Source: CAVXXD01 sp963765625
GTDB lineage: Bacteria > Actinomycetota > Geothermincolia > Geothermincolales > Geothermincolaceae
Direction: 5' to 3'
DNA: 64,000 nt
Assembly: GCA_963765625.1 (NCBI GenBank)
Contig: CAVXXD010000009.1
Coordinates: forward strand, 194,376-258,375
The notes under the pieces: model-generated
The model's database searches: none
Told to the model about the DNA's origin: nothing
What the model saw: the letters and a program-made list of their open reading frames with translations, nothing else
Made by a program: the position numbers and the translations under genes
In this document: positions 36,503-46,143 of the stretch, one piece after another
How positions within the stretch are numbered: position 1 is the stretch's first letter
How the letters are laid out: each line of letters starts with the position of its first letter

Positions 36503-38666
36503 AGTTGCGGCGGAGGTATTCAAAAACCTGTACGGCATTGTCGTGTCTCCTAGAGAGTTCCTCGAGTTTGCCGGCACCGGAGAAGCAAACTTTCTGGGGA
36601 GCGTTGCCAAGAAGTACAGTTTAGCTTTTGACGTGACCACTGTAAAAGCTGCCTTCTTTGACCTATACCTGCAGCGATGCTCAAATCCTAGCACCAGCAT
36701 TGCCTATCAAGGCAAGCACCAGTGTTGATTTTTGAATTCTGTCTTTATTAGTTTCCTGCTGATGTTCGCACCAGCCTGCCACCGTACATAAAATGTCTCA
36801 CTTTCACGTAATTTCAATCATGACAAAATAGAGACTTTTGGCATCTCTGATGTTTTGTGCATTCTGTGCAAAACAGTCATTGCGTTTATTGCTTGTCACA
36901 CTCTGAAAGCTTGATTGGATCCAATGCTGCCAAATGCACTTAATTTTGGTCACGATTCTGCAAATGATATGCACAGGTGCGGTGGAACTCATCTTAGCTT
37001 GCAAGCAGGCAGGGCTGAAAACTGCTGTTGCTTCGAGTGCCGATCTTATCAAGGTGTGTATCCACTGTTTCTTTGGGGAATATCGCTTTTTTAGTGACTA
37101 AAATGGGGACATGTTAATTTGAAACCGAATCGATCAATGATCTTAAAAGTGAACAAGTGGAATACACGTATCAAATCTTGAGGTACAAGTAGATTCTCAG
37201 TTCTTTACACAGCCGCTCCAAGGAGAGAAATTCTTACCAGGATTTAGTAGTGGATTTCTAGGGGATTGCACTCTTCAGCACTTGACGCTACTGCTGTTTT
37301 AAAGACACCCTTGTGACTGGGGCCTGTGAAGGTTAGGGGATTTGCAGATATTGGGAGAAGATGGCGAGGATTGTCTGTTTGTGTATGGAAGCAATGCTGG
37401 TATTGTTTTTTGAGGCAGGGGGGTTGGGTGGGGTGGGTTTGGGGGGGGGGGGGGGGGGGGGGGGTACCTGAGAGGAATGGATCACGCATTGAGGCCGAGA
37501 TTTGAACGAATTGTCCCTGAACAAGGAGAATGCCCTTGGACACGTCAAATGTAGGCTTGATACCTCTTTTTTGCGAGTCTTCCACATAGCATCTAGAAGG
37601 TGGTCGTTCATGGTCACAGCGTCCTGCCAAGCAGTACACAAAAGCAGGTTGATCATAGCTCTCTGTCTGTCGTGGGTCAGGTGAATTGCAACCTGAAGGC
37701 GGCAGGCATTGAGCAGTCGTCTTTTGATGCCATTGTCTCGGCAGACTTGTTTCAACGTCTGAAGCCGGCCCCAGACATCTTCTTGGCAGCTGCAGAGCAG
37801 CTGGATGTCCTTCCCCGGAACTGCGTTGTCATCGAGGATGCAAGCGCAGGCATCCAAGCAGCCAGGGCAGCAGGTGCGTGCATGCGTAGGAAATGTTGGA
37901 AACACGATAACAGAATGGGTGGGCTGGTTCGGGGGGGGGGGGGGGGGGGGGGGGCGGTTGGATTGTAATTTTGAAAGAATTTCCCTGGATGGTCAGGGCT
38001 CATTTCAGGATATGGGTTTCATTTGCAGCGGTGTGATGACATGCCTAGTGCCCAGGAATGCTGGGTGGTTGGAGCTGCTATATTGCCTCTTAAAGTTATT
38101 CAACAAACAAACAAAAAACTTGACAGCACCTCAGTGCCCTACAAGGCAAATTAGTTGAAATGATGACAATGTAAAACCGTTCACACTCCTAGCCCATAGT
38201 GTATGAGACCTCTGAAGGCTTCTATGCCCAATGTAGAGAACTGGGAGAGGCCTCTTGTTTCGGCATCTGGTGCTTGGCAGGGATTGGGAAAGGAGCACTC
38301 TTATTGGCAGTATTCAGCATGGAAAGGCTGGCTGAATCAGACAACGCAGTTAAAGGCAGTCTTGCATTTTGGCAAGACAAGATCCTAGTACATAAGGCAG
38401 AATATTCACATATATTTGTCCCCTTTGACTGTGGCTGTCCTGAGGTCCGTCGTGTGATTGCCAAAAGGCTGGGGAGAACCTTGGATATGATCGGAGGGCG
38501 CAAATGAGCAATGTGTGTGCTTTAAGGGATGCGCTGCATTGGGGTCACCACAACCATTTCAGAGGCTGCAATGGCAGGCAATAGCCCAGACTGCATCCGG
38601 CAATACATTGGCCAGATCAGCGTCGATGACATCATCAACCTGAAGGCCGCTGCTGAGTTGCCAGAG
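36503..38666 (+). CDS. SOQ1: SOQ1 (SUPPRESSOR OF QUENCHING 1) HAD-domain exons, partial nuclear gene of green alga/plant
   Basis: Four exons join in perfect phase: 36503-36711, 36977-37053, 37681-37873 and 38527-38666. The spliced product (about 206 residues) reads VAAEVFKNLYGIVV, FAGTGEANFLGSVAKKYSL, then GAVELILACKQAGLK, TAVASSADLIK, FDAIVSADLFQRLKPAPDIF, CVVIEDASAGIQAARAAG and MRCIGVTTTISEAA. This is the HAD-hydrolase domain that begins SOQ1, a thylakoid protein also bearing thioredoxin-like and NHL domains that limits a slow form of quenching. Introns 2 and 3 are GT-AG and intron 1 is GC-AG. The first HAD aspartate motif and everything after the HAD region are missing. The gene is cut at both ends by joins. 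Assignment rests on remembered similarity to Arabidopsis SOQ1. Confidence 0.8.
37441..37464 (+). repeat. 24-base poly-G run in SOQ1 intron 2
   Basis: Exactly 24 consecutive G follow a G-rich lead-in (GGGTTGGGTGGGGTGGG). It could fold as a quadruplex, or it could be an artefact of library tailing or base calling. Confidence 0.9.
37931..37954 (+). repeat. 24-base poly-G run in SOQ1 intron 3
   Basis: A second run of exactly 24 G, preceded by GGGTGGGCTGGTTC. Two unrelated introns with runs of identical length is notable. Confidence 0.9.
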
Positions 38667-38910
38667 GTATGCAGCAGAGGAGAGGAAAAGTAGAGTTCAC
38701 AAGTTTGTAACACAATTTGGTTTTGCAAAAGCCGCATTTAGTGGCTCAAGGATATGAAGGGCCAGCAGAAATGTATAAAGTATAGAGCTTTAGATAGCAT
38801 GCCATTTTCTGCTGGTTGATAGGCAGTTCACTATCTCAGTTTGCCATTTGTAGTCAATTCATACAATTTGGTCTGACAGTGGGTTCTTTGCCACAGCATT
38901 CGGGAAAAAA
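38667..38910. other. SOQ1 intron 4 remnant and join to Verrucomicrobia-like sequence
   Basis: The sequence starts with a GTATGC donor site and is AT-rich, ending near 38,900 in TTGCCACAG, which may be an intron acceptor. The aldolase ATG at 38911 follows almost at once with bacterial composition. The join lies between about 38,880 and 38,910. No gene is seen. Confidence 0.55.
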
Positions 38911-39878
38911 TATGCCACTGACACACACACGAGAACTGTTTGCCAAGGCGCTAAAAGGCAAATACGCACTCGGGGCCTTCAACGTCAACAACATGGAATT
39001 GCTGCAAGCCATCGTCGAGGCTTGCGAGGAGGAAAAAGCGCCCGTCATGCTCCAAATCTCCAAGGGCGCGCGCCAGTATGCCAATCCGGTCTACCTGAAA
39101 AAACTCATCGAAGCCGCCGTCAGCCTCTCCAACATCCCCATCGCCGTCCACCTGGATCACGGCGACACCTTCGAACTTTGCAAAGACTGCATTGACGAAG
39201 GCTTTACGAGCGTGATGATTGACGCCAGCCACGAGCCGTTCGAGAAAAACGTCGAGATTTGCAAGCAGGTCGTCGATTACGCCCACAAACATAATTGCGT
39301 GGTCGAGGGCGAACTCGGCATGTTGGTCGGCGCGCAGCACGACGACGGCGAGGCTGGCGGCGGTTATTCCAAAGGCGGCTGCTACACCCACCCGGATGAG
39401 GCCGTTCAATTCGTCAAGGCATCCGGCGTGGATTCATTGGCCGTCGCCATCGGCAATTCGCACGGCGCCTACAAGTTCAAGGGCGAACAGCACCTTGACC
39501 TCGACCGCTTGAAAGCGATCAAGAAAGCGCTCATGGACGCCGGGCTTGGCGATTATCCGCTCGTGCTCCACGGCGCCTCCAGCGTGCCCAAAGATCTCGC
39601 CGAGGAAATCAACAAGTACGGCGGCAAGATCGGCACCGACACCGCCGGCGTGTCCGAAGCGGACATCGAAGTCGCACGCCGCGTCGGCTGCACCAAGGTG
39701 AATATCGACACCGACCTGCGCCTGGCCATGACCGCCGGCCATCCGCAAAGTCTTTGCCGAAAGCCCGAAGGAATTCGATCCGCGCAAGTACCTCGGCCCG
39801 GCCCGCACCAAAGTCAAAGAACTCGTCCGGCACAAAGTCAGGAACGTCCTCTGCTGCGCCGGGCACGCGTTTGACTAA
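38911..39878 (+). CDS. fba: class II fructose-bisphosphate aldolase (one frameshift)
   Basis: About 322 residues once a one-base insertion near 39,737 is corrected. The family start MPLTHTRELFAKALKGKYAL is intact. Zinc and active-site blocks are all present: VHLDHGD, SVMIDASHEPFEKN, GELGMLVG, AVAIGNSHGAYKF and VLHGASSVPKD. After the shift the other frame gives IRKVFAESPKEFDPRKYL and ends CCAGHAFD at 39878, the proper C-terminus. It cleaves fructose 1,6-bisphosphate in glycolysis, or makes it in gluconeogenesis. The extra G sits in GCCGGCC, so an error is likelier than loss of function. The start lacks a strong ribosome site, perhaps because of the nearby join. Confidence 0.9.
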
Positions 39879-39916
39879 AGCTCAAACTCTCAAGCACAAG
39901 CTCCCCGCCAGACGGC

Positions 39917-40200
39917 TTGGAGCTTTTTCCTTTCGGCGAAGGGCGCGGCGAGAGCAAACGGCGGGACAGGACGGTGGAAGAAATTCGTCGCGGGTTGAAA
40001 GTGTGCGGCGATACGCCATGGCGCGGTCTGGTCCTGATCGGCCTTTACCCCGGCCAGCGTTTGGGCGATTGCGCCCGGCTGACGTGGCCGCAAGTGTTTT
40101 TGGTGAACAAAACCATTTCGTTTGTGACGCGCAAGACCGGCCAGCGTCTTTCCATGCGGCTGACCGACCCGCTGGCCGCATTCATGGGCATCATTGTAGC
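39917..40200 (+). pseudogene. tyrosine recombinase/integrase fragment
   Basis: The frame contains VEEIRRGLKVCGDTPWRGLV, then LYPGQRLGDCARLTWPQV and ISFVTRKTGQRLSMRLTD. This is the box I region (with the catalytic Arg of GQRL) of a tyrosine-type site-specific recombinase common in Verrucomicrobia. The N-terminal core-binding half and the C-terminal HxxR/Tyr blocks are missing. It begins 40 bases after the aldolase stop. It may be a remnant of an integrated element or may be truncated by sequence errors. Confidence 0.65.
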
Positions 40201-40709
40201 GGAATGCCGCAGCAACGGCTATCGGTCCTTTGCGAATTATTGTCGCCAGTTTGCACTTGCCGAAAACGGGTCTGGATATTGGCATCTCCCCTCACGTCGC
40301 CACCGCCGCCAACTCCATCACCTTCCCTGGCAGCTTTCCATGAAGACCGTCGGCGCCGGATTGATTGCGTGCCCTCGTGCCGCCTTGAATGCCCCCGCCG
40401 TGAATCGCGTTGCCCCAGCCCGCGCTGCCCTGCTCGATAGGGCGCGTCACTCCACTCGCGATTCATCGGAGTTCATCGGCACCTTCGATCACGACGGGGC
40501 CGGAGAAGAATATCACGCATCTCATCGCCACGAAGCTCTCCCCACAAGATCTTCCGACGCTGCTGGACGCTGGCGTACCGCAACCGGGTGAAACTGCGTC
40601 GCTGCTACCGCCGGACGGGGACGCTGTGTGATAGCCCGGCGCTGCGGCAGAGATCAGCAGCAGCGGAAACCGGCGCATCGGGCGTCGCGGAAAATTCCTT
40701 GTCCCAGCG
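40201..40709. other. gene-poor stretch with a dispersed-repeat half-site
   Basis: No convincing gene. Short open frames continue from the integrase fragment but lose family similarity. At 40439-40453 the 15-mer AGGGCGCGTCACTCC is identical to the outer part of the inverted-repeat arms at 47823-47897, so the same dispersed element probably occurs here as a half copy. Confidence 0.5.
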
Positions 40710-41664
40710 CTACGGCTCGGCTCGGCCATCGGCCTGTCGCGGGTGCTTGATGGGCGTGCCCCAGCTCATGATCTCATCGTCGCGCTTCTGCATGGGCTTG
40801 AAGTTGTGGTACCAGCCGCCCTCGGACAGGCCGTCCGGGAAATCGTGAATCAACATGCCGGGCTGGTTGATCTCCAACTGCTTGGGGATCGTGGCATCGG
40901 GCCGGGCGATGAACGATCCCCAGTGGGAATAGGGCTGCGAGGAGTTGTTGCAGACCGCCCACATGCGGTTGTCGGCGCAGCGGGTCGGGACCTGGCGGAT
41001 GTTGAGCGTGTCGAGGCAGTTCGGGCCTTTGGACCTGGCGTTGTGGAAGGAGTGGATCATGACCGTGACGCCCAGCTCGCGGTAGGCGATGTAAAGCTGC
41101 GGCCAGCAGATGTCGTAGCAGATGGCCAGGCCGATCCGCACGCCCCGGATGTCGTGCGTCACCAGGCGGTCGCCCACCGAGTAGTGCTTCTGGTCGCCGC
41201 CGGTGCAGAAGCACTTGTCGTAGCGGTCCGCGATCCGGCCGTCCGGGTCGATGAGGTAGAGGCAGTTGGTCGGCTTGGTCTTCGGGTCCAGAAAGTGGGC
41301 CGAGCCAAGGACCAGCCACAGGTTCAAGTCCTTGGCCAGCTCGCGCAGTCCGGTCGTCTCCTCGCGCAACGCGGCCCAGTCATAGCAGCGAACGACGGGA
41401 AATCGATGCCGGCATATCCCGACAGGCAGGCTTCGGAGGTGTGCAGCAGGTGCGCCCCGGCCTCTGCGGCCTGACGCAGGAAGTCCCGGATGTATTTAGC
41501 GTTTTCGGCAGGATTTCGCCACTCACCGGGAATTGGCACGTGGCCACCCTGAGTTTATCCCCGGGATTCGGGTCGTGGTCTGGCGGACTGGCGGGAGTTG
41601 GCGGCGGTGGAGCTTGGGCGACCTGGGAGATTGCTCCGCGAAACTTGAGACAAGCTGGTAACAC
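40710..41664 (-). CDS. carbon-nitrogen hydrolase (nitrilase superfamily), two frameshifts
   Basis: Reading across frameshifts near 41,530 and 41,370 gives ~290 residues from LRVATCQFPVSG to the C-terminal NFKPMQKRDDEIMSWG. The catalytic triad is recognisable: Glu in LLHTSEACLSGYAG, Lys in DRYDKCFCTGGD and Cys in IGLAICYDICWP. Members hydrolyse nitriles, N-carbamyl compounds or amides; the subfamily cannot be fixed here. It lacks a signal peptide. The start is uncertain: the frame opens at 41664, but the homologous core begins around 41,560. The 3' end at 40710 reads DGRAEP and looks natural. Confidence 0.8.
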
Positions 41665-42004
41665 CCGCCACCCCGGCCAGGGCTTTGCCCGTAGCGGCCT
41701 GATCGCCTCCCGTCTTGTGACTTGTAGAGGGTCCGCTGGTTGGAGTTGAGTTCATGGAGGAGGGCATAGCATGTTTGGTGAGGCGATGAAAGCATTCCTT
41801 ACTGGATTAGCGCGTTGGGCCGGTCCCAAAAACCAAAAAGAACCTTGCCGGGCGCCGACAAAGGCGTAAAATGGATCGTGGTCGCAAGGCAGGAGTAAGG
41901 AGTAAGGAATATGGAAGAATGGCTCCGTTGCTGCAGGTTTCTTCAATATCGGCGAATGAGGGGGCCGCGCAACGAAGGCTTCCAGTTCTACGGAAAGTAA
42001 TACT
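41665..42004. other. intergenic stretch without recognised features
   Basis: 340 bases between the divergent nitrilase-family and DUF5703 genes. I see no gene, RNA or repeat. A purine-rich GGAGTAAGGAGTAAGGAATATGG at about 41,891-41,914 is a small direct repeat. Confidence 0.4.
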
Positions 42005-44796
42005 ATGATGGGAAAAATCCTGTCCATCGGTTTCACGCTGTTTGCCGGGAGCGGCTGTGCTTCAGCATTCGATCCATTGGTCGCACTCGACGCTTACGAC
42101 ATTGTGTGGCAAACGCCCGGCAATGGGGAACGCGACATGATGCCGCTGGGCAACGGCGTAGTCGGCCTGATGCTCTGGACCTGCGCCGACGGCCGGGTCG
42201 AGTTCTACCTCGCCCGTCAGGACGCGCTCACCGAAACCGACCGGATGGTTAAATTGGGCAAGGTCAGCCTCAAGCTGTCGCCCAATCCATTCACAGGCGA
42301 AGGTTTCAGGCAGGCTTTGCGCCTGCGTGACGGCACGGTGATAATTGAAGCGGGCAAGCCGGAAAATCGCGTGAAACTGGAAGTGTTCGTTGATGCCAAC
42401 GCGCCGGTGGTCCGGGTCGTGGGCAAGAGCGAACAACCCATCTCGGTTTCAGCCGCGTACATGACCTGGCGCACGGGGCCCCAGGAGCGAAACACTGACT
42501 ACAACCTCCCCGGGCTTGGCCGAATCGGCGGATGTGGTAGAAGCAACCGGAACGAGCATCGTATTCCACCACCGCAATGAAACTTCCTGCGTTCCGGCGC
42601 TGGCGAAGGTGCAGTTGCCCGGCTTTGAATCAACCGTGCCAGATCCGAATATCCATCGCACCTTCGGCGGGCGGATGACACTCTCCGGAGCGAAGATGGG
42701 CACGAATGGGGTGCTTGCAGCCGGGCCGGCCCGCGTTTTTGAGTTGCGGGTGGTCACCCATAGCAGGCAAACCGAGACCATCGCGGCATGGAAGGCGCAG
42801 TTGGCTGAACTTGAACAACAAGCGGAGTCCGCGCACGAAGCGGCGACCAGGGTCCGCGCGTGGTGGAGCTCCTACTGGCAACGTTCGTGGGTGTTCGTGG
42901 AAGGCGATCCTTCCACGCCGAGCACAAATCCGCGGCGGCCGCGCGAAGGTTCGGCACAGCCACCGCCATCCAAAATCACGCAGGCCTGCCTGCTCACCCG
43001 GTTCATGCAGACATGCGCGATGCGCGGGCCGTATCCCATGCATTGGCAAGGCTCGCTGTTCATGCCAATGACGGTCCAGTCCGGCGTGATCAGCCCGTTT
43101 TCGAGGCCGGCTACCTAGCCAGCATCAGCGATGAGCCTCCGGCCGAGCCATCCAGCGCCCACAATCCAGACGAACGGCCATGGGGTTACATGGGATACCT
43201 ATGGCAGAACACGCGGCTGGCATACGCCTCGATGCCCGGGCGCGGCGAGACGGATTTCATGCAGATATCGCTGTTCGATTACTATGGCAGGTTCGCCGAT
43301 CTGAATCGCGCCCGGGCCAAGCTATACCGGGATGCCGAGGGACAACACAACACCGAGATGACGTTGTGCTGCGGCCTGATGCCGGGGCGAATATATGGGA
43401 TGGACCGGCAGGGTAAGCCGCCAGGCCTGACCGACAACCGGTGGGGCGGCGCGGTAGATATTTCGCCGGGTCTGGAACTTATCTGCCTGATGCTCGAGGC
43501 CTATGACTACAGTGGCGACGAAGCCCTGCTGCAAAAGCAAATTCTGCCTTATGCGCATGACTTGTTCCGCTATATCGAGACTCGATTCAAAGAACGCGAG
43601 GCCGATGGTAAAATGATCCTCTCACCGCTGCACGCCGTGGAAACCTATTGGGATGTCAAGAACCCGTTGACGGTCGTGGCCGGGATGCAGGCCGCGCTCG
43701 ACACGATTCTGGCCCTGCCCGAGGCGGAAATCCCCCAGCGCGCCGATTACGTTCGCTGGCGAGCGCAGACGCCGGCATTGGCCGTGGCTCAAACCCCAGC
43801 CGGCACGAGGCTGTCTCCGGCGGAGGGAAACCTACCCGGGCGCAACAACGTGGAAACGCCGGAGACCTACGTGATGTTTCCGTTCCGCCTGCGCGGCGTC
43901 GGTCGGCCCATGTTGGACGAGGCGATCCGCACTTTTCGCCACGCTCTCAATGTCTCCGGTGGATGGCGTCCGTTTGCGCCGGGCGACATGCCATCCAGGC
44001 CCAGTTACGGTGGCTGGCAGCAATCCGGCATGAACGCCGCGCTCCTGGGGCTGACCTTGGAAGCCGCTGAAGCCCTGACACATAACGCCGCCTACCACAA
44101 TCCCGGCTACCGCTTTCCCGGCCATGTGGGGTCCCGTGTATGACACCGTGCCCGACACCGACCACGGCGGCAACCTGCTCAATACCCAGCAACTGATGCT
44201 GATGCAGGCGGATGCCATGGCCCAAGGCGGAAGAATTTACCTGCTGCCCGCTTGGCCGAAGAATTGGGATGTCCATTTCAGACTCCGCGCGCCGGGCAAA
44301 ACCACAGTGGAATGCGTCTTCAAAGACGGCAAAATCAAACAACTCAAAGTCACCCCGCGATCGCGAGCCAAAGATGTGGTGTTGCCCAGAGCATTGACCC
44401 CGGTGTGGCCGAATCTGTCCCAAGGCAAACTGGTAGAAGTCTCCAGCCAGTGGCCGGGCCGCCCGCAGATGACCAAGGCAGCCATCACCGACGGCGACGT
44501 ACACCACGTCTTGGGCCGCCGAAGAAAAAGCCCGTGAAGCGTGGGTGACGGTGGATTTACAGAAGGAGTGCGAGGTGTCCGGGGTCATGCTGAGCGATGC
44601 GCCGTGGCATCGCACGAAGGCTTTTGACCTGGAAGGGCGGGTGGACGGCCAATGGAAGAAAATTGCTGAAGGAACGACGATTGGCGACAGGTTTGACCTT
44701 TCCTATGTGCCGGTCAAGGCACGCCTGTTCCGTCTGAACATCCGACACGCCACCGACACGCCGACACTCGCGGAGTTTCAGCTATTCGGGAAATGA
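42005..44796 (+). CDS. secreted DUF5703 protein with C-terminal discoidin-like domain (frameshifted)
   Basis: One gene of ~925 residues spread over several frames (shifts near 42,520, 43,060, 44,130 and 44,530). A signal peptide opens it (ILSIGFTLFAGSGCASA). The DUF5703 start follows, with YDIVWQTPGNGERDMMPLG, GVVGLMLWTCADGRVEFYLA and LGKVSLKLSPNPF. The middle resembles the (alpha/alpha)6 barrel of GH95-like glycosidases, with GYMGYLWQNTRLAYASMPGR and MLLLP-like closing strands. The last ~80 residues form an F5/8-type discoidin-like domain with VTVDLQKECEVSGVML and ending ATDTPTLAEFQLFGK. It is probably an exported enzyme acting on plant or algal polysaccharide. Activity has not been assigned for DUF5703 as far as I know. 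Confidence 0.75.
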
Positions 44797-45043
44797 CGAT
44801 GAAGACCATGCGATGATCGGCTTGGCCCCGTCCAGCATACGGACCACGACAATGCTGGCCGCAGGCACGTCCAGCGCCAGCTTGATCTGCTGGTATTGAG
44901 GTTGCGTTGCAGTGTTGTTTGCGACTTGCGCTCCGCAGGCTTGGGCGTTATTGGTGGTCGGTGAGTTATTCATTTGCCGGTGGACGTAGCAACTTAGTTG
45001 CGCGCCCGCCAGCATTCATGCCACCTATCAGTTGACTTGGGCG
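44797..45043 (-). other. possible 3' fragment of a glycosidase gene
   Basis: A minus-strand frame contains IKLALDVPAASIVVVRM, which resembles the last beta-strand of secreted glycoside hydrolases such as arabinofuranosidases. No upstream part of such a gene is present. It may be a relic or a chance frame. Confidence 0.25.
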
Positions 45044-45531
45044 ATGAAGCTTAGCCCACGGATGCAATTGATACGGGAAAATCTTCTGGTTCGCGCCTTT
45101 GCCATAATCAAGATTCCGCTTTTGGCGTTTTGTGCTCCGAGATATTGGAACTGACGGACGAACGGGCGGTCATTAAAATTCCGTGTAATCGAAGGACGCA
45201 GAATCATCTTAAGTCTCTTTATTTTGGAGCTATTTGTGTTGGCGCGGAGCTCGCCGGCGGCATCATCGCCATGCGTCTCATTCAGCGGCGCAAACTGAAG
45301 ATCTCCCTGATCTTCAAAGACTTTCAGGCGGAGTTTCTCAAGCGGGCGGAAGGCGACACGCATTTCACCTGCTGGGATGGGAAAGCCATTCAAGAGGGTT
45401 TGGACAAGGCCGCTTCCACTGGAGAGAGGCAAAACGTCACCCTGCCGATTATCGCGACCGTTCCCTCGAAAACCGGAGCCGAGCCGGTGGCTCGCTTCGT
45501 TTTGACCCTCTCCCTCAAGCAAAAGAGGTGA
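45044..45531 (+). CDS. DUF4442 (hotdog-fold, thioesterase-like) protein, one frameshift
   Basis: About 162 residues. The start MKLSPRMQLIRENLLVRAF at 45044 fits the family N-terminus. A one-base shift near 45,140 leads into ELTDERAVIKIP, RRTQNHLKSLYFGAICVGAE and LAGGIIAMRLI, the DUF4442 core, a hotdog fold related to PaaI/YiiD thioesterases. The C-terminus FVLTLSLKQKR is intact. The likely substrate is an acyl-CoA or acyl-ACP thioester, inferred from the fold. It is monocistronic and converges with the NfeD gene. Confidence 0.75.
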
Positions 45532-45614
45532 TTTTCAGGCAGCAGACCCTTTATATCAAACCTGACTAAAATAGTCAGAAATGAACCGCGGAGCGTCAAA
45601 AAAGCAAATCAGTT

Positions 45615-46071
45615 TCAAACCTCGCGCACCACGATGCGCGCGCCTTCGACAGTCACCACTTTGACCGCCGCGCCGCGTTCGATGAGTCCGCCTTCGGTGA
45701 CCACATCTACGCGCTGGCCATTGATGAGGGCGACGCCCGAAGGCCGCAATTGGGTGAGGGCGGGTCCACGTGCCATTCAGCAGTTCCGGTCTGGCCACGC
45801 CCAATTCTCCAATGGCACCTTGGGAGATGAACTTTTTGGCGACGCGACTTCCGGGGAAAAATTTGAACCAGCACCACGTGCCGATCAGCAGTCCCACCAG
45901 CACGCCAGCCAGAATCAGGCTGCCCGTCTGATGGCCAAAATCCCGGTAGCCCAGAATCACCGCGGCCAGCAGACAAATGAAGCCGATGATGCCGGCGATC
46001 AGGCCGGGCAGCAGGGTTTCCAGGAAGAGCAGAATCGCTCCCAGAATCAACAACGTGATAATAAGCGCCAT
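45615..46071 (-). CDS. nfeD: short NfeD-family membrane protein, one frameshift
   Basis: About 152 residues. Two or three transmembrane segments open the chain (LIITLLILGAILLFLETLLP, then IIGFICLLAAVILGY and LILAGVLVGLLIGTW). After a shift near 45,775 the soluble OB-fold domain reads LRPSGVALINGQRVDVVTEG and ends ARIVVREV at 45615. This is the short, protease-less NfeD1a/NfeD class that accompanies flotillin-type scaffolds such as FloA. A floA gene lies 3.6 kb away with an IS1182 element between them. Confidence 0.85.
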
Positions 46072-46143
46072 GGTTGCAGGTAAATTCTAAATCGCTTTCA
46101 AGGTGAGACTCATTCGCCGGGCTTTTTGGCCGCTAGCAGCCTG

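Noticed and set aside
38199..38507. A 102-residue open frame between SOQ1 exons 3 and 4
   Set aside because: It lies wholly inside an intron defined by phase-consistent exons and has no recognisable domain.
36323..39900. Horizontal transfer of a plant gene into a bacterium next to an integrase remnant
   Set aside because: Introns are intact, the flanking bacterial gene is cut, and the two sides come from different bacterial lineages, so assembly chimerism explains it better.
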